From JAWKUK01 sp041398605 (GTDB lineage: Bacteria; Planctomycetota; UBA1135; GCA-002686595), in the NCBI GenBank assembly GCA_041398605.1, contig JAWKUK010000004.1, positions 372,001 through 436,000 of the forward strand: a stretch of 64,000 nt of DNA, in the 5' to 3' direction. The number at the start of each line of letters is the position of its first letter. Within the stretch, counting starts at the first letter, position 1. Under the pieces are notes generated by a model. That model had not been told where the DNA came from, did no database searches, and saw only the letters and a program-made list of their open reading frames with translations. Of the stretch, positions 43,706 through 50,994 are shown piece after piece. Made by a program: the position numbers and the translations under genes.

Positions 43706-45085
43706 ATGTTCCGTCGCCTCCTCGTCGCCAACCGTGGTGAGGTCGCCGTGCGCGTCGCGCGGGCGGCGCGCGCCCTCGGCATCTCACCCGTCGGGGTCGT
43801 GTCCACCGCCGACCGCGGCGCCGCGTGGACCCGCCACTTCGATGACATCGTCTGCCTCGGGCCGCCCGCGCCCCGCGACAGCTATCTGCGCGCGGAGGCC
43901 ATCGTCCAGGCCGCGCGCCAGACGGGGTGCGCGGCGGTCCACCCCGGCTGGGGCTTCCTCGCCGAGAACCCGCGCTTCGCGGCCCTCTGCGCCCAACACG
44001 GCCTGACCTTCGTCGGCCCCCGGCCGGAGGTGATGGAGCGCATGGGGCTCAAGTGGCCGGCCAAGGCGGCGATGCGCGCCGCGGGCCTCGCCGGGATCCC
44101 GGGCAGCGAAGGGCTCCTGGCCGACGTCGACGAGGCCGCGCGCGTCGCGCTCGAGGTCGGCTACCCGGTCATCGTCAAGGCCGACGCCGGCGGCGGCGGG
44201 CGCGGGATGCGCCGCTGCGCGGACGAAGCCGCCTTGCGCGAGGGCTTCCCCGCGGCGAGCGCCGAGGCCCTCGCCGCCTTCGGCAGCGGCGCGATGTACC
44301 TCGAGGGCTACCTCGTCGGCGGCCGCCACATCGAGCTGCAGCTTCTGGCCGACGCCTTCGGCAACGCGGTCCACCTCGGCGAGCGCGAGTGCTCCATCCA
44401 GCGCAATCACCAGAAGCTGATCGAAGAGAGCCCCTCGCCTGCGCTCACCGAGGCGCAGCGCAACGAGGTCGGCGAGCGCGCCGCGGCCGCCGCGGCAGCG
44501 ATCGGATACACCGGGGCGGGCACGATCGAGTTCCTGCGCCACCCCGCCGACGGGCGCCTGTGCTTCATGGAGATGAACACGCGCCTCCAGGTCGAGCACC
44601 CCGTCACGGAGCTCGTCACCGGGATCGACATCGTGCGCGAGCAGCTGCGGATCGCGGCGCACCACCCGCTGTCGATCACGCAGGCCGACGTCGTGTTGCG
44701 CGGGCACTCGATCGAGTGCCGCATCAACGCCGAGGACCCCTTCGACCACTTTCGCCCCGCGCCCGGCACGCTCGCCGCGTTCGAAGTCCCGACGGACCTC
44801 GGCCCCGGCGCCGTGCGGATCGACACGCACGTCGAGGCCGGCGACAAGATCCCGCCGTTCTACGATTCGCTGATCGCGAAGGTGCTCGTGCACGCCGAGA
44901 CCCGCGAGGCCGCGATCGAGACGATGCTGCGCACGCTCCGCGCTGCGCGCATCGAGGGGGTCCCGACCACGATCCCGCTGCACCTCGCCGTGCTCGCGAG
45001 CCCTGAGTTCCGCCGGGGCGAGTACGACACCCGCGCGATCCCCGGCTGGCCGCCCGCGGCCGCTGCCCATAGCGCGAAGAGCTGA
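43706..45085 (+). CDS. Biotin carboxylase subunit of an acyl-CoA carboxylase
   Basis: A 459-residue ATP-grasp enzyme that carboxylates the biotin of the carrier protein. RRLLVANRGEVAVRVARAAR starts the biotin carboxylase N-domain. KADAGGGGRGMRRCADEAAL is the Gly-rich ATP lid, ELQLLADAFGNAVHLGEREC precedes CSIQRNHQKLIEESPSP, and FMEMNTRLQVEHPVTELVTG holds the metal and catalytic residues. Length equals AccC. It is followed after 3 bp by the carboxyltransferase gene and then by a biotin carrier gene, so the three subunits are made together. Which acyl-CoA is used cannot be told from sequence. Confidence 0.93.
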   Translation: MFRRLLVANRGEVAVRVARAARALGISPVGVVSTADRGAAWTRHFDDIVCLGPPAPRDSYLRAEAIVQAARQTGCAAVHPGWGFLAENPRFAALCAQHGLTFVGPRPEVMERMGLKWPAKAAMRAAGLAGIPGSEGLLADVDEAARVALEVGYPVIVKADAGGGGRGMRRCADEAALREGFPAASAEALAAFGSGAMYLEGYLVGGRHIELQLLADAFGNAVHLGERECSIQRNHQKLIEESPSPALTEAQRNEVGERAAAAAAAIGYTGAGTIEFLRHPADGRLCFMEMNTRLQVEHPVTELVTGIDIVREQLRIAAHHPLSITQADVVLRGHSIECRINAEDPFDHFRPAPGTLAAFEVPTDLGPGAVRIDTHVEAGDKIPPFYDSLIAKVLVHAETREAAIETMLRTLRAARIEGVPTTIPLHLAVLASPEFRRGEYDTRAIPGWPPAAAAHSAKS

Positions 45086-45088
45086 GCC

Positions 45089-46816
45089 ATGGCCCACGTC
45101 CCCCTCACCCCCATCGGGCGTCCGCGCGACGGGTTCCTCGATTCGGGCACGTTCCAAAAGAACCGCGCCGCCATGGCCGCGCGTGAAGCGACGCTCGCCG
45201 AGCGCCGCGCCGCCGTCGCCGCCGGCTGGGGCGAGAAGTACGCCGAGCGTGTGCGCGCCAAGCAGAAGCTGACCGCGCGCGAGCGCCTCGACGCACTGAT
45301 CGACCCGGGCACGCGGGCGTTCGAGGTCGGGACGTTTGTCAACCACGGCCTGAAGTTCGGCGAGCTCGAGAGCCCCGCCGCCGGCGTCGTCACCGCGTTC
45401 GCAAGAGTGTGCGGCCGCTGGACGATGGTGATCGCGAACGACAACACGGTCGCCTCGGGCTCGTGGTGGCCCAAGACCCCCGAGAAGATCGAGCGGGCGC
45501 AAGAGATGGCGCTGCGCCTGCGCCTGCCGGTGATCTACCTCGTGGATTGCTCGGGCCTGTTCCTGCCGGAGCAATCACGCTCGTTCCCCGGCGCGACAGG
45601 CGCGGGGCACATCTTCAAGAAGAACGCGGACCTGTCCGCGGCCGGGGTGCCGCAGATCGCCGGCGTGTTCGGCGACTGCATCGCGGGCGGCGGCTACATG
45701 CCGATCATCTCGGACCGCGTCTACATGACTGAGCAGGCGTACATGGTCATCGCCGGCGCGGCGCTCATCAAAGGCGCGAAGAGCCAGAAGCTGTCGAGCC
45801 TCGACATCGGCGGGCCCGAGGTGCACGTGCACCAGTCGGGCTGCGCGGACGTGCGCGTCCCCGACGACCAGACCGCGCTGCGCTTCATCCGCGACGAGGT
45901 CGCGCGCATCGGCACGCCCGCAGCGGATTATTACCGCGGCGGCGTCGCGGCCGCGGCCCCGTTCCAGCCCGCGGACGAGCTGGACGGGCTCTTCCCGGCC
46001 GACCACCGGATGACCTACGACGCGGACGAGGTGGTCGCGCGCCTCGTCGATCGCAGCCTGTTCTGGGAGCTCCTGCCCGACCGCGGGCGCGAGATGATCG
46101 TCGGCGTCGGGCGCGTGAACGGGCTCTACATGGGCTTCGTGATGAACCGCCAAGGTGTCATCGACGACCCCGAGCACCACGGCGCGAAGAAGCCCGCGGG
46201 CATCCTCTATCGCGAGGGCATCGCCAAGGTCGCCGCGTTCAGCCGCGCGTGCAACGACGACGGGATCCCGATCGTGTGGCTGCAGGACATCTCGGGCTTC
46301 GACATCGGCGTCGAGGCCGAGCGCCTGGGGCTGCTGGGCTACGGCTCGAGCCTCATCTACACGAACAGCACGAACAGCGTGCCGATGTTCACCGTGCTGC
46401 TGCGCAAAGCGTCCGGCGCGGGCTACTACGCGATGGCAGGCTTGCCGTACGAGCCGGTCGTGCAGCTCTCGACGCCGATCACGCGTCAGAGCGTCATGGA
46501 GGGCCGCACGCTCGCGATCGCGGCCTTCAACACGAAGCTCGACGACGACTTCGAGATCGCGGTCAGCGACCCCGACGAGCGCGCGAAGATCGAGGCCGGT
46601 ATGCGCTCGACCGAGGCCCGCATCGAGCGCGACATGGACCCCTACCAGTCCGCGTCGCAGATGGACACGGACGAGATCGTGCGCTTCGGCGAGCTGCGCG
46701 AGTGGCTGCAGCTCTTCGCCGAGGCGAGCTACCAGTCCATCGGCTATCGGCGCGTCAAGAACCCGCGCATCTGGTCGCTGCACGACCTCGCAGCGCTGAC
46801 GGAGGCCCGCGGATGA
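45089..46816 (+). CDS. Acyl-CoA carboxylase carboxyltransferase subunit
   Basis: A 575-residue crotonase-fold protein that moves CO2 from carboxybiotin to an acyl-CoA. KQKLTARERLDALIDPGT is the standard start of the beta subunit. Two CoA/oxyanion regions are seen: GVFGDCIAGGGYMPIISDRV in the first half and AGYYAMAGLPYEPVVQLSTP in the second. The middle motif IVWLQDISGFDIGVEAERLG is the methylcrotonyl/propionyl-CoA carboxylase type (QDTPGFxxGxxxE in most, here QDISGF). Its last 4 nt (ATGA) overlap the carrier protein start. Substrate unassigned; the variant motif argues against plain acetyl-CoA carboxylase AccD/A. Confidence 0.9.
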   Translation: MAHVPLTPIGRPRDGFLDSGTFQKNRAAMAAREATLAERRAAVAAGWGEKYAERVRAKQKLTARERLDALIDPGTRAFEVGTFVNHGLKFGELESPAAGVVTAFARVCGRWTMVIANDNTVASGSWWPKTPEKIERAQEMALRLRLPVIYLVDCSGLFLPEQSRSFPGATGAGHIFKKNADLSAAGVPQIAGVFGDCIAGGGYMPIISDRVYMTEQAYMVIAGAALIKGAKSQKLSSLDIGGPEVHVHQSGCADVRVPDDQTALRFIRDEVARIGTPAADYYRGGVAAAAPFQPADELDGLFPADHRMTYDADEVVARLVDRSLFWELLPDRGREMIVGVGRVNGLYMGFVMNRQGVIDDPEHHGAKKPAGILYREGIAKVAAFSRACNDDGIPIVWLQDISGFDIGVEAERLGLLGYGSSLIYTNSTNSVPMFTVLLRKASGAGYYAMAGLPYEPVVQLSTPITRQSVMEGRTLAIAAFNTKLDDDFEIAVSDPDERAKIEAGMRSTEARIERDMDPYQSASQMDTDEIVRFGELREWLQLFAEASYQSIGYRRVKNPRIWSLHDLAALTEARG

Positions 46817-47412
46817 GCACGCACACCATGGAGTTCGGCCGGCGCGAGGCGCAGCGCGAGAGTGAGAGTGACGGCGCGCTGGTCCAGCTGACCGCGCCGG
46901 ACGTCGGGCGCTTGACCTGCACGCTGCCGCGCGGCGCTGCGGTCGCGCCGGGGCAGGCCGCCGGGACGCTCGTCTGCCTCGGCCGCGCAGTCACGCTCGT
47001 CATCCCGGCCGGTGTGTACGGCGTAGTGGTCTCCGAGCGCCCCGACCGCGTGCTCGCGCCCGTTGGCTTCGGCGACGTCGTGTTGGAGCTCGACACGAGC
47101 GGCGTCGCGGCGGCAGCGGGCAGCCTCGCGCCCGAGGACCCCGGCGGCGCAGGCCTCGTCGTGCGGGCGGACCAGAGCGGTCGCTTCTACCGCCGCGCAG
47201 CCCCGGACCAGCCGGCCTTCGTCGAGGTCGGCGCGGTGATCGAGCGCGGCGCTCCGATCGGGCTGATCGAGGTGATGAAGACCTTCAGCCATGTGACCTA
47301 TCACGCGACGGGCGGCCTCCCGGCGCGCGCCCGCGTGACCCGCGCGCTCGCTGCGGACGGCGCAGACATCGAGGCGGGCGCGGGCCTGTTCGAGGTCGAG
47401 CCAGCGCCGTGA
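46813..47412 (+). CDS. Biotin carboxyl carrier protein with duplicated barrel
   Basis: A 199-residue carrier, starting within the carboxyltransferase stop (ATGA). The C-terminal about 70 residues (GGAGLVVRADQSGRFYRRAA, IERGAPIGLIEVMKTFSHVT, GADIEAGAGLFEVEP) are a biotinyl barrel with the target Lys156 in EVMKT rather than the common AMKM. The N-terminal half (VGRLTCTLPRGAAVAPGQAA, TLVIPAGVYGVVVSERPDRV, GDVVLELD) has the same strand pattern but no MK motif, so it looks like a degenerate duplicate of the barrel. It completes a three-gene biotin-dependent carboxylase. The separate short barrel pattern may serve subunit contact. Confidence 0.82.
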   Translation: MSTHTMEFGRREAQRESESDGALVQLTAPDVGRLTCTLPRGAAVAPGQAAGTLVCLGRAVTLVIPAGVYGVVVSERPDRVLAPVGFGDVVLELDTSGVAAAAGSLAPEDPGGAGLVVRADQSGRFYRRAAPDQPAFVEVGAVIERGAPIGLIEVMKTFSHVTYHATGGLPARARVTRALAADGADIEAGAGLFEVEPAP

Positions 47413-47491
47413 CCGAACCTGGACACCAGCCCGAGGGAAGTGCCGGCCGGGCGCGTCGTCCCACCCCGGAGGGCCTTCGACGGCCCCCGCC

Positions 47492-47505
47492 CAGTCCCGG
47501 GACTG
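47492..47505. repeat. 14-bp perfect palindrome
   Basis: CAGTCCCGGGACTG lies immediately upstream of where the -35 of the gene at 47546 would be. A regulator-binding site is possible. Confidence 0.35.
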
Positions 47506-47532
47506 TGCTCCGCACCCGCTCCTCCACGCGCA

Positions 47533-47538
47533 TAGACT
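47533..47538 (+). promoter_or_regulatory. Putative -10 of leaderless promoter
   Basis: TAGACT ends 7 nt before ATG 47546. Confidence 0.35.
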
Positions 47539-47545
47539 TCAAGCG

Positions 47546-48901
47546 ATGAACTCGCGCACCCTCTCCCTGCTCCTCGTGGTCGTGGCCCTCTGCGGCGGCC
47601 TCGCGTTCGTCGTGCTGAGCGGTCCGCAGACGCCGGCGCGGTCGGGTGGACCATTGGTCTCGGATCTAAACACCACCGGGCCTGGCCCCGCCCGTGACGA
47701 CCAAGGTGCAAGCCGCAGCGCGCCCGCGGCCCGCGCCCAGCTCGTCAGTCCGGCGGACACCTGGACGGTGATCGTCGTCGGCCCCAAGGGCGAGCCGCTG
47801 CCCGACGCCAAGATCGTCGCGCGCTGCGACGGTACGACCGAGACCTCCCGCGGCCGCGCGCTCTTCACGGGCCTCGAGTCAGGGACCTGGACGCTGACGG
47901 TCGAGTCCGAGGGCCTGCCGACCTACCACGAAGACGTGGTGCTCATCCCAGGCAAGCCCACGCGGACGTTCGCCCAGCTCACGAACAAGATCCGCGTGTC
48001 CGGCTTCGTCGTCGACGAGCGCGGCGAGCCCGTCGGCGGCGTCAACCTCTGGCTACTCGCTGAAGGCACGGAGCACCCGAAGGACGGCAAGGTCGCCGCA
48101 GACCTGGAGCACTCCATCGCGACGAACGACGGCCGCTTCAAGCTGACCGCGGACGAGCCCGGCCGGTGGCGTCTGACCGCCGGTCGCCCGGGCAATCGCC
48201 CGCGGTTCGAGAGCGAGCCCTTCGACCTCGACTTCGGCCGCGAGCGCTCCGTGCGCGTCGTCGTCCCCGCCCGCGCGCGGCTGCGCGTCGAGGTGGCCGC
48301 GGACGACTTCAAGGGCAAGAACGTGATCTCGGTCCTGGGGCAACGCGAGCAGGCGCCCCCGGCCGAGACGACGGTCAGCGATGGCGGCGAGACCAAGACC
48401 CGCGACGGACAGAAGCGCGGGATGACCGACGAGGAGATCCTGCGTCGCAAGAAGGAGGCGCTCGGGGACTCGGGGAGCGACGACGGCAGCGACGCGGGCA
48501 AGCCGCTCAACCTCGCGGAGCTCAGCGCGCAGCAGCAGGCCAGAATGCGCGAAGCCGAGGAGCGGGCGGAGCGAGAGCGCCAGCGGCGCGCGCGCTTGAT
48601 CGAAGAGGGCTGGACGAACTTGCGCAGCGCGCGCGTGGACTCCGGCGGCTTCGACGTGATCGACGAGCTGCCCGAGGAGAAGCCGCTCCGCTTCGTGCTC
48701 TACCGGGGCGCCGAGGGCCTGCTCATCAACGAATCCGTCGTCGCCCCGAAGGGCTGCACGTTGACCCTGACGCTGACACCGCCCCCGCCGCTGCCGCCGG
48801 GCACGGACCTCCCAGACTATCCGCGCACGACAGGCAGCCGCCTCGACATCGGCCGGCTGGGCAAAGAGGCGCTCCCCGTCGGCCTGACCTTCGAGAACTG
48901 A
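47546..48901 (+). CDS. Exported protein with two carboxypeptidase-regulatory-like domains and a charged helical insert
   Basis: A 451-residue protein. The N-terminus NSRTLSLLLVVVALCGGLAF is a signal or anchor. Residues about 70-140 (TVIVVGPKGEPLPDAKIVAR, FTGLESGTWTLTVESEGLPT) and 150-235 (VSGFVVDERGEPVGGVNLWL, TNDGRFKLTADEPGRWRLTA) are carboxypeptidase-regulatory Ig-like folds. Residues about 290-355 are a long charged helix (MTDEEILRRKKEALGDSG, QQQARMREAEERAERERQRR). The C-terminus returns to strands and a Pro-rich stretch. It resembles the 35228 protein in architecture and may be a distant relative. Surface structural role inferred. Confidence 0.75.
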   Translation: MNSRTLSLLLVVVALCGGLAFVVLSGPQTPARSGGPLVSDLNTTGPGPARDDQGASRSAPAARAQLVSPADTWTVIVVGPKGEPLPDAKIVARCDGTTETSRGRALFTGLESGTWTLTVESEGLPTYHEDVVLIPGKPTRTFAQLTNKIRVSGFVVDERGEPVGGVNLWLLAEGTEHPKDGKVAADLEHSIATNDGRFKLTADEPGRWRLTAGRPGNRPRFESEPFDLDFGRERSVRVVVPARARLRVEVAADDFKGKNVISVLGQREQAPPAETTVSDGGETKTRDGQKRGMTDEEILRRKKEALGDSGSDDGSDAGKPLNLAELSAQQQARMREAEERAERERQRRARLIEEGWTNLRSARVDSGGFDVIDELPEEKPLRFVLYRGAEGLLINESVVAPKGCTLTLTLTPPPPLPPGTDLPDYPRTTGSRLDIGRLGKEALPVGLTFEN

Positions 48902-48988
48902 GCTGCACGGCGCTGCGCCCCGCGGCGACGGCGCGCGCGTCCCCCACGGACCCCGGCTCCTTCTTCGACGGGGGGCGCCGGCGGCGCC

Positions 48989-48994
48989 TATACT
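48989..48994 (+). promoter_or_regulatory. Putative -10 of leaderless nth promoter
   Basis: TATACT ends 8 nt before ATG 49003; five of six to consensus. Confidence 0.4.
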
Positions 48995-49002
48995 CTCCGC
49001 CC

Positions 49003-49740
49003 ATGAAGCGGTCGGAGAAGGCGGCGCGCATCGCCGCGCAGCTCATGGAGCTCTATCCGGACCCGCCGGTGCCGCTCGACCACAGCGACCCGTTCACGTT
49101 GCTCGTCGCCGTGCTGCTGTCGGCCCAGACGACGGACGCGAGGGTCAACCTCGTCACACCGGCGCTGTTCGCGGCGGGCCCGACTCCAGCCGCGATGGCG
49201 CGCCTCTCCGAGGAGGAGATCCTCGGGCATATCAAGACGTGCGGGCTCGCGCCCACGAAGGCCAAGCACGTCAAGCGGCTCGCTGAGCGCCTCGTGTCCG
49301 AGTTCGGAGGCGCGGTGCCCCGCGACCTCGCGGCGCTGGAGACGCTGCCCGGCGTCGGGCACAAGACGGCGAGCGTCGTCGTCGCGCAAGCCTTCGGTGA
49401 ACCGGCGTTCCCCGTGGACACCCACATCCACCGCCTCGCGGCGCGCTGGGGCCTCTCGGATGGCTCGAGCGTCGAGCGCACGGAGCGCGACCTGAAGGCG
49501 GTCTTCCCGCGCGAGGCCTGGAATCCGCTGCACCTCCAGATCATCTACTTCGGGCGTGAGCACTGTCCGGCGCTGCGGCACGACCCGGCCGCGTGTCCGA
49601 TCTGCAGCTGGTGCGCCCCACGGACTCACCGCGGCAGGGCCACAAAGGGCGCCGCGAAGGGCGCCGCGAAGAGCGCCGCGAAGGGCGCCGCCGGACCGAG
49701 CCGCGGCCCGACGCGTGCCCGCGCGCGGAAGCGAGCGTGA
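49003..49740 (+). CDS. nth: Endonuclease III (DNA glycosylase/AP lyase) with atypical Fe-S motif and basic tail
   Basis: A 245-residue base-excision repair enzyme. LVAVLLSAQTTDARVNLVTP and the helix-hairpin-helix LETLPGVGHKTASVVVAQAF (catalytic Lys) are canonical, followed by FPVDTHIHRLAARW with the catalytic Asp. The cluster region reads HCPALRHDPAACPICSWC: four Cys spaced 9-2-2 instead of the usual 6-2-5, so cluster binding may differ or be lost. After residue about 208 a Lys/Ala tail (KGAAKGAAKSAAKGAAGP) resembles histone-H1-like DNA-binding tails. Its stop overlaps a possible GTG start of the next gene. Confidence 0.88.
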   Translation: MKRSEKAARIAAQLMELYPDPPVPLDHSDPFTLLVAVLLSAQTTDARVNLVTPALFAAGPTPAAMARLSEEEILGHIKTCGLAPTKAKHVKRLAERLVSEFGGAVPRDLAALETLPGVGHKTASVVVAQAFGEPAFPVDTHIHRLAARWGLSDGSSVERTERDLKAVFPREAWNPLHLQIIYFGREHCPALRHDPAACPICSWCAPRTHRGRATKGAAKGAAKSAAKGAAGPSRGPTRARARKRA

Positions 49741-50567
49741 ACCCGAACATGACCTCGAACCAAGACCAAGACGACGGCGCCTACGACGAGCAGCTCGACC
49801 AAGCCTGGGAGGCGCTCGAAGACGGCGACCCGGAGGAGGCGCTCGCGCTCGCTGCGAGCGTGCCCTCGCACATCGGTGAACGATCGCTCCTCGAAGGCCG
49901 CGCTTACCTCGACCTCTGCATGGCCAACGCGGCCGCGGGCGCGCTGGCGCGGGCGACCGACGCGCGCGGCGCCGAAGACCACGACGTGCGGGCGCTCGAC
50001 GCAGAGCTGCGGCTCTTGTCCTGGGACCTCGCGGGCGCGCGCAAGGTCCTCGACCAGCTCGCGGACGAGGCGTTCGACGTCGATTGGTGGGAGCGCCGCG
50101 CGCTGCTCGCGGACCTGGCGGGTGAACACCATCGCGCCGAGGTCTTGCTCGTCGAAGCGCGGCGTGAAGCGCCGGAGCTCGTCGAGCGCCCCGTGCGAGT
50201 CACCGACGAAGTGTTCGACCAGGTCGTCGAGGAGGCGCTCGCGAGCCTGCCGGAAGCGTTCCAGCGCGCGGTGTCCGTCGCGCGCATCGTGCGCGAGCCG
50301 ATGCCCTGGGTCGAGCTCGCCGGCCCCGAGCCTTTGGCCGTCCCCCCCGACGTCCTGGGGCTCTTCGTCGGCCCGACCCTGCACGAGCTCGCGGAAGAGC
50401 GCAGCGGCGAGCTGCCGCCCGTGATCTACCTCTTCAAGCGCAACATCGAACGCGCCTCGAGCGACCGTGAGGAGCTCTTCAACGAGATCCGAATCACGCT
50501 CTTCCACGAAATCGGCCACCTCCTAGGGTTGGACGAGGACGAGGTCGCAGCCATGGGTCTCGAGTGA
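49737..50567 (+). CDS. Zincin-like metallopeptidase with helical N-terminal region
   Basis: About 276 residues from GTG 49737, which overlaps the nth stop (GTGA) and has GGAAG upstream; ATG 49749 is the alternative. Residues 20-160 are helical with TPR-like periodicity (DEQLDQAWEALEDGDPEEAL, AELRLLSWDLAGARKVLDQL). The C-terminal about 115 residues match the small zincin family (DUF1025 type): LGLFVGPTLHELAEERSGEL, PVIYLFKRNIERASSD, and FNEIRITLFHEIGHLLGLDE with HExxHxxG. No signal peptide. The peptidase is probably cytoplasmic; substrate unknown. Coupling to nth suggests a stress or repair setting, which is only inferred. Confidence 0.78.
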   Translation: MNPNMTSNQDQDDGAYDEQLDQAWEALEDGDPEEALALAASVPSHIGERSLLEGRAYLDLCMANAAAGALARATDARGAEDHDVRALDAELRLLSWDLAGARKVLDQLADEAFDVDWWERRALLADLAGEHHRAEVLLVEARREAPELVERPVRVTDEVFDQVVEEALASLPEAFQRAVSVARIVREPMPWVELAGPEPLAVPPDVLGLFVGPTLHELAEERSGELPPVIYLFKRNIERASSDREELFNEIRITLFHEIGHLLGLDEDEVAAMGLE

Positions 50568-50607
50568 CCGCGCCCTCGCCGGGCGCCTACTCCGCAACGA
50601 CAGCCCC

Positions 50608-50940
50608 ATGGACAAACAAGCCTTCCTGAAGCTCGCCGACACGTGCCTCGCCCAAGTCACGACGTGGCTGGAGACCTTCGACCCCGACGAGGTCGACTTC
50701 GCGGAGTCCGACGGCGTCGTGAAGATCCAATTCCCGGACGGCGTGACCTTCGTGCTGAATCGCCAAACGGCAGCGGACCAGATGTGGTTCGCGGCAGGTG
50801 TCCGTGCCTGGCACTACGTCTACGACGAGCGCTCGGGGACGTGGCACAGCGACAAGGACCAGCACGAGCTGCTGGCCCGGATCGCAGAGGTCGTCGCGGA
50901 CGCGCTGCAGCGCGAGGTCGCGCCGATCGGGCCCGCTTAG
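50608..50940 (+). CDS. cyaY: Frataxin-like iron donor (CyaY family)
   Basis: A 110-residue protein of the frataxin fold. The N-terminal helix carries the acidic iron ridge (FDPDEVDFAESDGVV). Strands follow as VKIQFPDGVTFVLNRQTAAD and QMWFAAGVRAWHYVYDE. The NRQ...QxWxA pattern (Asn-Arg-Gln with Trp) is the family signature. A C-terminal helix (HELLARIAEVVADALQREV) ends the fold. It regulates or supplies iron for Fe-S assembly with cysteine desulfurase. CyaY is well known in Proteobacteria and eukaryotes and would be less expected in Planctomycetota. No isc genes are adjacent. It converges on the histidine kinase gene. Confidence 0.82.
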   Translation: MDKQAFLKLADTCLAQVTTWLETFDPDEVDFAESDGVVKIQFPDGVTFVLNRQTAADQMWFAAGVRAWHYVYDERSGTWHSDKDQHELLARIAEVVADALQREVAPIGPA

Positions 50941-50994
50941 CGCTCGGCCTGGGTCCGCTCGCGTTGCGCGGCCGTTCCAAGCCCGAGCGCCGCG

